A stretch of 64,000 bases of DNA from Gemmatimonadota bacterium. Lineage in GTDB: Bacteria; Gemmatimonadota; Gemmatimonadetes; Gemmatimonadales; Gemmatimonadaceae. Position 1 is the first letter of the stretch. Each line of letters opens with the position of its first letter. The notes under the pieces are model-generated. The model made no database searches, was not told where the DNA came from, and worked only from the letters and a program-made list of their open reading frames with translations. The position numbers and the translations under genes were made by a program. Where the stretch lies: contig JAJPIM010000024.1 of the NCBI GenBank assembly GCA_021324775.1, positions 248,001 to 312,000 of the forward strand, given 5' to 3'. Positions 47,098 to 56,017 of this stretch are shown here, one piece after another.

Positions 47098-49488
47098 CTA
47101 CCACCCGGCGCGCACGGCCGCCACATCCGCATCGGCAAGCGTGGCCACACCCGACGGTGTCACCTCGACGGCGACCGACCGCCCAGCGACCAGTACGCGA
47201 TCGCCAGCCGCGAACACGTCACGGAGATCCGGTACCGCTCGGGCGAGGGCGAAGTACGCATCCGAGAATGCCTGGACACGCACCACACGGAGACCCGCCG
47301 CGGGCTTGTACCGTGTGTCGGTCCACACGCTGTCGCGCATCACGAATGTCCTGTCGCCGGCGCGCCGCGTCTCGTTCATCGCGACCCAGCCGTCTCCAGT
47401 TCGCGCTGCGTTGGCCGGAGCGCCGTGCATGACCGGTGCCGCAGCACTGTCGGCGCTCGCCAGATTGATCGCGGCGCGCTGGGCGGAGGCCTGCTTGGCG
47501 TCGAGGTATGCCTCCCGCTCGCCGGCGACTGCTTGCGCTCCGGCGGTGACGCCATACCCCGCCTTGCGCTGGAACATCATTGGCGAGGGCGAAGGCGACA
47601 AGCTCGCGGTCGTCATCGGCTCACGGACGAGATACGACGTCAACTCCGTCGGAATCCCGTAGCGTTCGCCGAGGCTGGCCAGCTCCGCGTCCAGTTCCGG
47701 GGAGGGTCCGGTGCGATGGCGCTCTGCTTCGAGATATCCGATCTGCTGCGTGGCCCACAGCCGTGCGACGAATGGGTTGGCGCGCTCCCGCTCGGGGAAC
47801 GTCACGGCCGCCGACCAGGAGACCGGTCCGCCGGCCGTGTGCCCCGTGAAGCGAAGCTGCGCGGGTCCGCTACCCTGGTACCGCGCCAGCAATATGAGAT
47901 CCTGCCCCGCGAAGAGATCGGCGGGGAGCGCAGGCAGAAGGTGTGTCAGGCGCACACCGTCGGTGGAGAGCGAGACATCGGTGATCACGGGGTTGGTGAG
48001 GCGGCTCGCGACGAGCGACACCGCGCGCTCCACGGACTCATCGGGACGAACGAACTGCGCGGTCCCATGTCCTTGCAGTGCGAGTTGCTCGAGTAGCGAG
48101 CTGTTGACATCGGCGCCCAGCCCGAAGGTGAAGAGACGGGTATGCCCGAGCGCGGCGACGGCCTCCGCCACGAGGGTAGCCGCGTTGCGCTCGCCGATCG
48201 TGGGCTCGCCGTCCGTGATGAACAGCGTGAGGGGAAGCCGCGATGCGTCCGCGCTGTCGTTCAGGGCGTCGCCTTGGCCGGAGAGCGCCGCGCGGAGCGC
48301 CGCCTCGATGTTCGTCGACCCGTCCGCCTCCAGTTGGTCGAGGTAGCGCTCCGCCGCTGCGATGTGCTCCGGCGTGGCGGTCTCGTAGTGGTCGGCGAAC
48401 GTGCGCACATCGGTGGAGAAGTCGATGAGCCGGAACCGGTCGCGCGGCGTGAGTGTCGCGAGCACCTGGCGGCCAGCCGCGCGGGCCTGCTCGATCTTGC
48501 GCCCGCTCATCGAGCCTGACACGTCGAGCACGAAGGTCAGATCCCGCGGCGTCGGCACCACGCGCACGGCAGGGGGTGCGACGGTGATCAGCGCGAAACC
48601 CGGTCCGTCGCCCGCCGCGTACGGGAGCACGGTCACCGCGGCCGTCGAGCTGCGGGTGAGCGGCAAAAGGATCGTGACGTCGTGCGCGGGCCCGTCGATG
48701 TGGATGGTCCGCCGATCGCCGTCCCGCTCGGTACGCAGCGTGTGGGTGGGAGAGTACGGTGTGCCAAACGCGCCGGCCGCGCCGTATGTGAGCGTGAAGA
48801 AGGAGGGGGGCTGGGCGCCGCTATCGATTTCTTTTGTCCCGTCGCGCGGGTTCGGCATCAGCATCATCGGCGACGCCACGGGCCGGTAGCCGTACGCGAC
48901 GCCGCGGTCTGGCGCCTCCGCGCCCACATAATCGACTCGGATCGCATCGCCTTCGCGCTGTGCCACGGTCTGAAAACGAACGACGACGGTCTTCACCTCG
49001 CCTGGCGCGATCGGGAAGATCCGCGCTCGCAACATTCCCGTGCCCATCCACTCCACGAGCGCTGGATCGCGCAGCCGCCGCACGATTTCTTCGTAGACGC
49101 CGCGTGCCTCGGTGGCATTGAGTGCTTCGCCCGCGACGAGCTGCCCGTTGATCGAGAGCTGCAAGTCCTGGAAGGCCGCTCCTGACGGCAGCGGAAACAC
49201 GTAGTCGGCCTCGGCAAGCCGTGGCCCCATATTGATGAATGTCTCCGTTACTGTAAAATGAATCACCCGGTCGGCGAGCGTGGCCACCACCTGGCTGCTC
49301 GTGCGCTCGATGCTCGCGCGCTCGGCCGCCTGGATGGTCATCACCGTGCACGGCCGGCCCGGCAGGCACGCACCAACGCGGGGAATGACCATTCCCTGTG
49401 CCGAGGCCCGGGAATCGGGAACGGCGGAAAGACAGAGGGCCAGCCAGCAAGCAGCGGCCGCGGCGAATCGGATCGTGCGGGACAGCAT
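47098..49488 (-). CDS. Secreted VIT and VWA domain protein
   Basis: 796 residues with an N-terminal signal peptide (about residues 1-30, ending DSRASA). A VIT domain (TLADRVIHFTVTETFINMGPRLAEADYVFPLP, then VVRF) precedes a von Willebrand factor A domain with its MIDAS motif DVSGSMSG (Asp322) and the LTLFITDGEPTIGE segment. This is the inter-alpha-trypsin-inhibitor heavy chain-like architecture found in many secreted bacterial proteins, thought to bind partners through a metal ion. Its place at the head of an operon with an ECF sigma and anti-sigma suggests that it is the sensed or controlled surface protein. Confidence 0.88.
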   Translation of the reverse strand: MLSRTIRFAAAAACWLALCLSAVPDSRASAQGMVIPRVGACLPGRPCTVMTIQAAERASIERTSSQVVATLADRVIHFTVTETFINMGPRLAEADYVFPLPSGAAFQDLQLSINGQLVAGEALNATEARGVYEEIVRRLRDPALVEWMGTGMLRARIFPIAPGEVKTVVVRFQTVAQREGDAIRVDYVGAEAPDRGVAYGYRPVASPMMLMPNPRDGTKEIDSGAQPPSFFTLTYGAAGAFGTPYSPTHTLRTERDGDRRTIHIDGPAHDVTILLPLTRSSTAAVTVLPYAAGDGPGFALITVAPPAVRVVPTPRDLTFVLDVSGSMSGRKIEQARAAGRQVLATLTPRDRFRLIDFSTDVRTFADHYETATPEHIAAAERYLDQLEADGSTNIEAALRAALSGQGDALNDSADASRLPLTLFITDGEPTIGERNAATLVAEAVAALGHTRLFTFGLGADVNSSLLEQLALQGHGTAQFVRPDESVERAVSLVASRLTNPVITDVSLSTDGVRLTHLLPALPADLFAGQDLILLARYQGSGPAQLRFTGHTAGGPVSWSAAVTFPERERANPFVARLWATQQIGYLEAERHRTGPSPELDAELASLGERYGIPTELTSYLVREPMTTASLSPSPSPMMFQRKAGYGVTAGAQAVAGEREAYLDAKQASAQRAAINLASADSAAAPVMHGAPANAARTGDGWVAMNETRRAGDRTFVMRDSVWTDTRYKPAAGLRVVRVQAFSDAYFALARAVPDLRDVFAAGDRVLVAGRSVAVEVTPSGVATLADADVAAVRAGW

Positions 49489-49821
49489 GGTCTTCTCTCC
49501 CAGGTTGCGGCGGCCTTGACGGGCACCGGCCTCTCATCTGCCGGCATGCTCGAATGACCTGCCTGGTGGGGAGACGTCCGGCGGCACCCTCACTTGCACA
49601 GATCGCTTGCAGATTGCCTCGCGTCCGCTGCTCCGGCCCATAACCTGGGCACCGGACGGCGGGATCGGTCACCCTGGCCGGTGCGGTGGCGTTTCGGCCA
49701 CGATCAGTGGCGATCCGCGACATCGCCCCTTGCCGGGCGCGCGCGCACGGCTATTCTACCGGCATCACTATCCGTGCCGGCGCCTGTCGCGCCGGCTGTG
49801 CCTCCTACCAGCTTGGATGCG
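49489..49821. other. Intergenic region between VIT/VWA gene and small zinc-finger ORF
   Basis: 333 bp, GC-rich, without a credible gene. The first part carries the GGGAGA Shine-Dalgarno of the VIT/VWA gene on the minus strand. On the plus strand TATTCT (49752-49757) could be a -10, followed by a perfect 7-bp hairpin CCGGCGC-ctgtc-GCGCCGG (49777-49795) in what would be the leader of the 60-residue gene. Confidence 0.4.
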
Positions 49822-50004
49822 ATGCCTTCTCCCGACACGGACCTCAGGCAAATCAACGAACGGATCGCCGCTCTCCAGCGCGCGGTCTACTATTTGATCT
49901 GGAAGCGGACAGGCTTCGGTGAACAGTGCATTCACTGCGGTCATGCCTATCCGACTCACGAGAACACCTGCAAAGCAGCCGAAGTCGAAGGACTGGTCCG
50001 GTAG
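49822..50004 (+). CDS. Small hypothetical protein with putative zinc-binding Cys/His cluster
   Basis: 60 residues from ATG 49822. The first half (LRQINERIAALQRAVYYLIWKRTGFG) is an amphipathic helix that could form a coiled coil. The second half has CIHCGHAYPTHENTC, four Cys/His candidates for a small zinc site (C-X2-C...H...C). I do not recognise the family. It stands alone between the VIT/VWA and serine-cycle genes. Whether it is translated is uncertain because no strong Shine-Dalgarno is visible. Confidence 0.5.
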   Translation: MPSPDTDLRQINERIAALQRAVYYLIWKRTGFGEQCIHCGHAYPTHENTCKAAEVEGLVR

Positions 50005-50217
50005 CTGGCGGCCAGTCTGTTGGTGCAGGCGATGGCGTAGGTGATGGTGGTGTCGCGGGGGGTGCGCGGCGGCGTGCGCTCCCTGCTCGATCTGTTTCTG
50101 TAGGACTGGCCTCGGACGCGATATGCGTTCCTGAGGCCTCGCAATTGCAGGGTGGTTGACCTCCCGGGCGCGGGAGGAGGTAGCGCCGCCCCCCACCAGT
50201 CTGGAGGAACCGCGCTC
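50005..50217 (+). promoter_or_regulatory. Leader region of the serine-cycle operon
   Basis: 213 bp between the small ORF and sgaA. It contains a 7-bp hairpin CCTCCCG-ggcg-CGGGAGG at 50160-50177 and a GGAGG Shine-Dalgarno at 50203-50207, 10 nt before the ATG at 50218. I see no conserved riboswitch core. A regulatory hairpin is possible; no promoter can be assigned with confidence. Confidence 0.3.
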
Positions 50218-51498
50218 ATGCCCGGTCGCAACTTTCTGTTCGTGCCCGGCCCGTCGAACGTCCCGGATCGCATTCTCCGGGCGATGCACCGGCCGATGGA
50301 GGACCACCGGTCCTCGAGCTTCCCCGGACTCGTACGGCCAATCCTCGAAGACCTGAAGACGGTCTTCGGCACGACATCCGGCCAGGCCTTCGTGTTCCCC
50401 GCGACCGGCACTGGCATGTGGGAGACGGCCATCGTCAATACGCTGTCGCCCGGCGACCGCGTCCTCGCAGCTCGCTACGGCCAGTTCAGCCACCTGTTTA
50501 TCGACTGCGCGCAGCGGCTCGGCCTCATCGCCGACGTCATCCAGACGCCGTGGGGCGAAGGCGCGCCGATCGAGCAGATCGAGGCGGCCCTGAAGGCAGA
50601 TCGCAATCACGACATCAAGGGCGTCCTGATCGTGCACAACGAGACATCGACCGGCGTCACGACGGACATCGCGGGCGTCCGCAAAGCGATCGATGCGGCC
50701 CGCCACCCGGCGCTCCTCTACGTCGACAGCGTCAGCGGGCTAGGCAGCCTGCCGTTCACGATGGACGCGTGGGGAGTGGACGCTGCCATCGCCGGCTCGC
50801 AAAAGGGCTTTATGATGCCCGCCGGACTCGGCATCCTCGGCATGAGCCAACGCGCGCTCGCCCGGCGCGAACACGCCAAGTGTGCACGCGTCTTCTTCGA
50901 CCTCGGCGACATGATCAAGGCCAACGCCACCGGCTATTTCCCCTACACGCCGTCGATCCCCCTGCTGTACGGACTGCGGGAATCGCTCGACATGCTCTTC
51001 GAGGAAGGACTCGAGCACGTCTACGCCCGGCATCACCGCCTCGCCGAAGGGTGCCGCCGAGCCGTCGCCGCCTGGGGACTCTCGGTCTGCGCCAAACAGA
51101 CGAAGTGGAACTCCGATACGGTGACAGCAGTCATGGTGCCGCCCGGCACCAATGGCGCCGACGTCATCGATGTCGCATTCCGCCGCTATGACCTCGCCCT
51201 CGGCGCCGGACTCGGTGAGATGGCCGGAAAACTCTTCCGCATCGGCCACCTCGGCGACCTCAATGAACTCATGCTGCTCGGCGCGCTCGCCGGCGCCGAG
51301 ATGGCGATGCGTGACACCGGCATGCCAGTCGCACTCGGCGCGGGCGTCGCCGCGGCGCAGGAGTACTACCGGTCATCAGCCGCACCGCTGGCCGCACGCG
51401 GCGGCGCCGCACCACCGGAGACCCGGGCAGGCCCGAGTGGCAGGGGGCCCGGACGGGAGGGCAAGCCAGCGGCACGGACCGCCGCGATTGGCGCATGA
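50218..51498 (+). CDS. sgaA: Serine-glyoxylate aminotransferase
   Basis: 426 residues from ATG 50218, with GGAGG upstream. The N-terminal GRNFLFVPGPSNVPDRILRAMHRPMEDHRS and the PLP site SGLGSLPFTMDAWGVDAAIAGSQKGF (Lys196) are typical of the AGT/SGA class V aminotransferases. It converts serine and glyoxylate to hydroxypyruvate and glycine. The neighbours are malyl-CoA lyase, malate-CoA ligase and hydroxypyruvate reductase, so the serine-cycle role is well supported. The last 50 or so residues (Ala, Gly, Pro, Arg-rich) form an extra tail, likely disordered. First gene of the cluster. Confidence 0.92.
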   Translation: MPGRNFLFVPGPSNVPDRILRAMHRPMEDHRSSSFPGLVRPILEDLKTVFGTTSGQAFVFPATGTGMWETAIVNTLSPGDRVLAARYGQFSHLFIDCAQRLGLIADVIQTPWGEGAPIEQIEAALKADRNHDIKGVLIVHNETSTGVTTDIAGVRKAIDAARHPALLYVDSVSGLGSLPFTMDAWGVDAAIAGSQKGFMMPAGLGILGMSQRALARREHAKCARVFFDLGDMIKANATGYFPYTPSIPLLYGLRESLDMLFEEGLEHVYARHHRLAEGCRRAVAAWGLSVCAKQTKWNSDTVTAVMVPPGTNGADVIDVAFRRYDLALGAGLGEMAGKLFRIGHLGDLNELMLLGALAGAEMAMRDTGMPVALGAGVAAAQEYYRSSAAPLAARGGAAPPETRAGPSGRGPGREGKPAARTAAIGA

Positions 51499-51527
51499 GT
51501 CCTCTCTGAACGCGACCGGAGCGTCTC

Positions 51528-52502
51528 ATGAGCTTCCTTCGGATTGAACCCGCCCGCCAACGGCTCCAGCGCAGCGAGTTGGCGGTGCCCGCCTCGCGCC
51601 CGGAACTGTTCGGCAAGGCCCTGCACGGGGATGCCGACTACATCTTCCTCGACCTCGAGGACTCCGTCGCGCCCGGCGAAAAAGAGATCGCGCGCGGCCA
51701 CGCGGTCAAAGCACTGCGCGACTACGACTGGCGCGGACGCGGCAAGACGGTGTCACTCCGCATCAACGGACTCGACACCCACTTCATGTACCGCGACGTC
51801 ATCGATGTCGTGGAGCTGGCGGGCGACCGCCTCGACACGATCCTGATCCCCAAGGCCGGCACGCCCTCCGATGTGTACATGGTCGACGCGCTGCTCACGC
51901 AGATCGAGGAGGCGCGTGCCCTCCCCCACCGCATCGGCATCGAGGTGCTCATCGAGACCGCACTCGGACTGGCGAACGTGGAGGCCATCGCGCAGTCCAG
52001 CCGCCGCGTGGAAGCCATGCATTTCGGCGTCGCGGATTACGCGGCGAGTGTCCGCGCGCGGACGACCAGCATCGGTGGCCTGAATCCCGACTATCCCGGT
52101 GACCAGTGGCACTACGCGATCTCGCGGATGGTCGTCGCATGCCGTGCCTATGGCCTCCGCCCGATCGATGGCCCGTTCGGCGACTTCAAGGACCCCGAGG
52201 GCTATCTCGCAGCCGCGCGCCGCGCGGCGGCGCTCGGCATCGAAGGGAAATGGGCGATCCATCCGACGCAGATACCCATGGCCAACGAAGTGTTCACGCC
52301 GGGGGCCCCCGAGGTCGAACGGGCCCGGCGCATCCTGGCCGCGGTGGAGGAAGCAGCCGCCGTCGGACGCGGCGCGGCGCAGCTCGACGGCAAGATGATC
52401 GATGCGGCTTCGGCCCGGCTCGCCCAGAACATCGTCAATACCGCGGACTCGATCCACGCCCGCCGCGCGCCATCCCTCACGCTGGTTCCGGGCGGAAACT
52501 GA
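51528..52502 (+). CDS. mcl: L-malyl-CoA lyase (CitE/HpcH-type)
   Basis: 324 residues. HpcH/HpaI aldolase features: [57 protein letters not shown], a metal-binding [25 protein letters not shown] and [10 protein letters not shown]. This pattern matches the malyl-CoA/beta-methylmalyl-CoA lyase branch. In the serine cycle it splits malyl-CoA to acetyl-CoA and glyoxylate. It follows sgaA after 29 bp and is followed 5 nt later by mtkA. Citrate lyase beta or another CoA lyase is possible but context argues against it. Confidence 0.88.
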   Translation: MSFLRIEPARQRLQRSELAVPASRPELFGKALHGDADYIFLDLEDSVAPGEKEIARGHAVKALRDYDWRGRGKTVSLRINGLDTHFMYRDVIDVVELAGDRLDTILIPKAGTPSDVYMVDALLTQIEEARALPHRIGIEVLIETALGLANVEAIAQSSRRVEAMHFGVADYAASVRARTTSIGGLNPDYPGDQWHYAISRMVVACRAYGLRPIDGPFGDFKDPEGYLAAARRAAALGIEGKWAIHPTQIPMANEVFTPGAPEVERARRILAAVEEAAAVGRGAAQLDGKMIDAASARLAQNIVNTADSIHARRAPSLTLVPGGN

Positions 52503-52507
52503 GCCGC

Positions 52508-53710
52508 ATGGACATCCACGAATACCAGGCCAAGGAGTTGCTGTCGAACTTCGGCGTCCCCATCCCGAGAGGCATCGTCGCGTACACGCCGGATCAGGCG
52601 GTCTACTGCGCGCGCGAGATCGGGGGCAACCGATGGGTCATCAAGGCCCAGATCCACTCCGGAGGACGCGGGCAGGCCGGCGGGGTGCGTATCACCACGA
52701 GCGAGCACGAGGTCCATGCGGCCGCCGCTGATCTCCTCGGCCGGCGCCTCGTGACGAAGCAGACCGGCCCGCAAGGCAAACTCGTCCAACGTCTCTACAT
52801 CGAGGCCGCCGTACCGATCGCCAAGGAGCTGTATGTCGGCTTCGTGCTCGACCGCCGCGCCGAGCGGATCTGCGTGGTCGCGACGCCAGAAGGCGGCATG
52901 GAGATCGAGGAGATCGCGGCGCAGTCCCCCGGATCTCTGCTCCGTGTCGTCATCGAGCCGGCCGTCGGGATGCAGGGCTTCCAGGCGCGAGAGCTGTGCT
53001 TCGGACTCGGGCTCGAAGCGCCGCAGATCCCCGATGCGACGCGCGCGGTGATCGGCGCGTACCGCGCCTTCCGAGACCTCGACGCCACGATGGTCGAGAT
53101 CAACCCGCTCGCCGTCACTGCGGACGGACGGGTGCTCGCCCTCGACGCGAAGATGACGTTCGACGACAACGCACTCTTCCGGCGGCCCAATGTCCGTGAG
53201 CTTCGCGACTACACGGAAGAGGATCCGCGGGAGGCCGACGCGTCCAAGTTCGGGCTCAACTACGTCGGGCTCGATGGGCAGATCGGCTGCATCGTCAACG
53301 GCGCCGGATTGGCCATGGCCACGATGGACATGATCAAGCTCGCCGGCGCGGAGCCCGCGAACTTTCTCGACGTCGGTGGCGGCGCATCGCCGGAGCGCGT
53401 CGCCGCCGCTTTCCGCCTCGTCCTGTCCGATCCACGCGTCAAGGTCGTGCTCGTGAACATCTTCGCCGGCATCAACCGCTGCGACTGGATCGCCCAGGGC
53501 GTCGTCCAGGCGGCGCGAGACCAGCACATCAGCGTGCCCATCGTCGCTCGGCTCGCGGGCACGAACGTGGACGAGGGACGGCGCATCCTGAGCGAGAGCG
53601 GACTGCACATCATCCCGGCCGAATCACTCGCTGACGCCGCACGCAAGGCCGTCGCGGCACTCGGTGACGATGTGAGAGCAGGCGCGGGATCCGCACAGGC
53701 GGCTCGATGA
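52508..53710 (+). CDS. mtkA: Malate-CoA ligase beta subunit (SucC-like)
   Basis: 400 residues from ATG 52508. ATP-grasp SucC-type features: [76 protein letters not shown] and [17 protein letters not shown]. It pairs with the SucD-like protein encoded next, overlapping by 4 bp (ATGA). Between malyl-CoA lyase and hydroxypyruvate reductase it is most likely malate thiokinase rather than succinyl-CoA synthetase. The two cannot be told apart from motifs alone; context decides. Confidence 0.88.
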   Translation: MDIHEYQAKELLSNFGVPIPRGIVAYTPDQAVYCAREIGGNRWVIKAQIHSGGRGQAGGVRITTSEHEVHAAAADLLGRRLVTKQTGPQGKLVQRLYIEAAVPIAKELYVGFVLDRRAERICVVATPEGGMEIEEIAAQSPGSLLRVVIEPAVGMQGFQARELCFGLGLEAPQIPDATRAVIGAYRAFRDLDATMVEINPLAVTADGRVLALDAKMTFDDNALFRRPNVRELRDYTEEDPREADASKFGLNYVGLDGQIGCIVNGAGLAMATMDMIKLAGAEPANFLDVGGGASPERVAAAFRLVLSDPRVKVVLVNIFAGINRCDWIAQGVVQAARDQHISVPIVARLAGTNVDEGRRILSESGLHIIPAESLADAARKAVAALGDDVRAGAGSAQAAR

Positions 53711-54663
53711 GCATCCTCATCGACGAGCACACCCGGATCATCCTCCAGGGGTTCACGGGCGACAAAGCCACGTTCCACGCCAGGGAGATGATCGCCTACG
53801 GCGCCTCGGTCGTCGGTGGCGTCACACCGGGCAAGGGCGGTTCCACCCACCTCGGGCTTCCCGTGTTCAACACGGTCAAGGACGCCGTCCGGGTGACCGG
53901 CGCCACGGCGAGCGGCATTTTCGTACCGGGCCCGTTCACGGGCGATGCGATCATGGAAGCGGCCGACGGCGGGATCCGCCTCGCGGTCGCCATCACCGAC
54001 GGGATCCCCGCACAGGACATGATGCGCGTCAAGCGCTATCTCCGCCGCTATCCGCGCGAGAAGCGGACGACGCTCATCGGACCCAACTGCGCGGGCGTCA
54101 TCAGCCCCGGAAAATCGATGATCGGGATCATGCCCGGCCACATCTACAAGCGTGGGCGGGTCGGAGTCGTCACGCGCTCGGGAACGCTCGGCTACGAAGC
54201 CGCCGCGCAGATGGCGGTCCTCGGCATCGGCATTACCACGAGCGTCGGGATCGGCGGAGATCCCATCAATGGCTCGTCGTTTCTCGACATGCTCCAGCTC
54301 TTCGAGCAGGACCCCGAGACCGACGCGGTCCTCATGATCGGCGAGATCGGCGGGCCGCAGGAAGCCGAGGCTGCCGTCTGGGTCGCAGCCAATGCCTCGA
54401 AGCCTGTCGTCGGCTATGTCGCCGGTCTTTCCGCGCCCGCTGGGCGGCGGATGGGCCACGCGGGCGCGATCATCTCGGCCTTTGGTGACAGCGCGGCGGA
54501 GAAAGCCGAGATCATGCGAAACTCGGGTCTCGAGGTCGCAACAAGTCCGTCGGAGCTGGGCGCCACGATGCATCGCGTCCTCACACGTTCGGTGTCTAGG
54601 TCCGCCGCATCAAAACCCCAGCAGGCAGCTCCCGCACACCAGGCACCTGATATCAGCCGATGA
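53707..54663 (+). CDS. mtkB: Malate-CoA ligase alpha subunit (SucD-like)
   Basis: 318 residues. CoA-binding Rossmann start [40 protein letters not shown] and the active-site histidine in [10 protein letters not shown] (His251), which is phosphorylated in the catalytic cycle. Together with MtkA it makes malyl-CoA from malate, CoA and ATP. The last 25 residues are a Ser/Ala/Pro/Gln-rich tail. The stop overlaps the hydroxypyruvate reductase start by 4 bp (ATGA at 54660-54663). Confidence 0.88.
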   Translation: MSILIDEHTRIILQGFTGDKATFHAREMIAYGASVVGGVTPGKGGSTHLGLPVFNTVKDAVRVTGATASGIFVPGPFTGDAIMEAADGGIRLAVAITDGIPAQDMMRVKRYLRRYPREKRTTLIGPNCAGVISPGKSMIGIMPGHIYKRGRVGVVTRSGTLGYEAAAQMAVLGIGITTSVGIGGDPINGSSFLDMLQLFEQDPETDAVLMIGEIGGPQEAEAAVWVAANASKPVVGYVAGLSAPAGRRMGHAGAIISAFGDSAAEKAEIMRNSGLEVATSPSELGATMHRVLTRSVSRSAASKPQQAAPAHQAPDISR

Positions 54664-55640
54664 GCAACTCTACTTCACGACCAGTCGTTGTCATCACGCG
54701 CCGGCTCCCCGAAGCAGTCGAGCGCCACGCCACCGAGCTGTTCGATGCGCGGCTCAACTCGTCGGACACTGCGCTCACCGCGGAACAACTGGCCGAGGCC
54801 ATGCGTTCCGGCGATGCGCTGCTGCCGACTGTCAGCGACGCCATCACGAGCGCCATCCTCAGCGTCTCCCCCCGCCGCGTGAAGATCGTCGCCAACTTCG
54901 GCGTCGGGTATGACAACATCGACATCGCGACCGCGCGGTCACTTGGGATCGTCGTCACCAACACGCCTGACGTACTGACGGACGACACCGCGGACCTCGC
55001 GATGACGCTCCTCCTCATGGCCGCCCGCCGCGCTGGCGAGGGCGAGCGCCACATCCGCGCCGGCGACTGGACCGGATGGGGCCCGACCCACATGCTCGGC
55101 ACCAGCGTGTCCGGCAAGACCCTCGGCATCCTGGGACTGGGCAGAATCGGGCGCGCTGTCGCGCGACGCGCCGTCGAGGGCTTCGGCATGCGCGTCATCT
55201 ACTTCGACCCGCCCGTGCCGATCGGCGAAGCCCGAGCGTACGGTGCGTCTCCACGCCAATCGGTCGAGGACGTGCTGAGAGAGAGTGACTTCGTCTCGCT
55301 CCACATGCCGGCGAGTCCGGAGAACCATCATCTCATCAACGCGGACCGCCTGGCTCTGATGCCCCGGCACGCGATCCTCATCAATACCGCACGCGGCGGC
55401 GTCGTGGACGAGCCAGCGCTCGCCGCTGCGCTCAAATCGCATGTCATCGCTGCCGCGGGTCTCGATGTGTTCGAGCGGGAGCCCAAGGTCGACCCGGCGC
55501 TCATCACGCTTGAAAACGTGGTATTGCTCCCGCACCTGGGCAGCGCAACGATCGAGACCCGCGTAGCGATGGGGGAGAGGGCGCTCTCGAACCTCGCCGC
55601 ATTTTTCGCCAATGCGCCTCCCCACGACCGGGTGGCCTGA
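54660..55640 (+). CDS. hprA: Hydroxypyruvate reductase / D-glycerate dehydrogenase
   Basis: 326 residues. D-2-hydroxyacid dehydrogenase signatures: VANFGVGYDNIDIATA, the NAD motif GLGRIG (159-164) and the catalytic triad Arg245 (NTARGG), Glu274 (DVFEREP) and His292 (PHLGSAT). It reduces hydroxypyruvate, the product of SgaA, to glycerate. Last gene of the serine-cycle cluster; its TGA lies within a perfect 16-bp tandem duplication (55630-55661). Confidence 0.92.
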   Translation: MSNSTSRPVVVITRRLPEAVERHATELFDARLNSSDTALTAEQLAEAMRSGDALLPTVSDAITSAILSVSPRRVKIVANFGVGYDNIDIATARSLGIVVTNTPDVLTDDTADLAMTLLLMAARRAGEGERHIRAGDWTGWGPTHMLGTSVSGKTLGILGLGRIGRAVARRAVEGFGMRVIYFDPPVPIGEARAYGASPRQSVEDVLRESDFVSLHMPASPENHHLINADRLALMPRHAILINTARGGVVDEPALAAALKSHVIAAAGLDVFEREPKVDPALITLENVVLLPHLGSATIETRVAMGERALSNLAAFFANAPPHDRVA

Positions 55641-55661
55641 CCTCCGGGTGGCCTGACCTCC
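55630..55661 (+). repeat. Perfect 16-bp tandem duplication across the hprA stop
   Basis: GGGTGGCCTGACCTCC occurs twice head to tail (55630-55645 and 55646-55661). The first copy contains the hprA stop codon, so the duplication does not change the protein. It looks like a recent slippage event. Confidence 0.9.
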
Positions 55662-56017
55662 CAACGCTGCCGGGCCACAGGCGGTCAGATGAGTTCTTGA
55701 CGCCACCCCAACGGTGCCTGGAGGGACGGATTATGCAACGATTTGCCGCCAGGACCGCCCCACCTCCGGGGCGGTGGATCCGGACACGCCTTTGTTACCC
55801 CGGGACGCCCAGACCGTAAGGAACATCTGGCGTCGGGTTGAGCAGAGCTGGTGGCATAATTATCTATGGAAGAATGAGTTAACGGGTAAGTCCGCAGATA
55901 TCCGGCCGCCCGTCCCAAACGTATGATTTTTTTCATCGTCGTCTCATTCAGTTACCAGGAGCCCCCAATAGCGATCTCTACCATATGAGTTTACTCTCTC
56001 CCACTGGAGCACGACCC
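55641..56017. other. Intergenic region between hprA and the pilin-like gene
   Basis: 377 bp without a clear conserved gene. It contains the second half of the tandem duplication, a short ORF with a good Shine-Dalgarno (55733-55819), an 8-bp hairpin ACCGCCCC-acctcc-GGGGCGGT (55754-55775), and an AT-rich patch (about 55853-55885), the least GC-rich stretch nearby, which may hold a promoter. A run of seven T occurs at 55927-55933 but no strong stem precedes it. Confidence 0.4.
55733..55819 (+). CDS. Possible 28-residue small ORF or leader peptide
   Basis: ATG 55733 is preceded by GGAGGG (55720-55725) at a 7-nt spacing, better than many real genes here. The ORF encodes 28 residues, Arg/Pro-rich, ending at TAA 55817-55819, and overlaps the 55754-55775 hairpin. 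No match recognised. It could be a chance ORF. Confidence 0.2.
   Translation: MQRFAARTAPPPGRWIRTRLCYPGTPRP

Noticed and set aside
50160-50177. Hairpin before sgaA considered as a rho-independent terminator
   Set aside because: No T run follows and it lies just before the Shine-Dalgarno; a leader structure is as likely as termination.
50140-50218. AGGGTGG and GGAACCGCG words before sgaA that recall a T-box sequence
   Set aside because: The words are 50 nt apart and not joined as the T-box consensus; no specifier loop or terminator pairing was found, and the second word spans the Shine-Dalgarno.
55714-55926. A 70-residue frame on the + strand between hprA and the pilin-like gene
   Set aside because: No family features; it shares its region with a shorter ORF that has a better ribosome site and crosses an AT-rich probable promoter patch.
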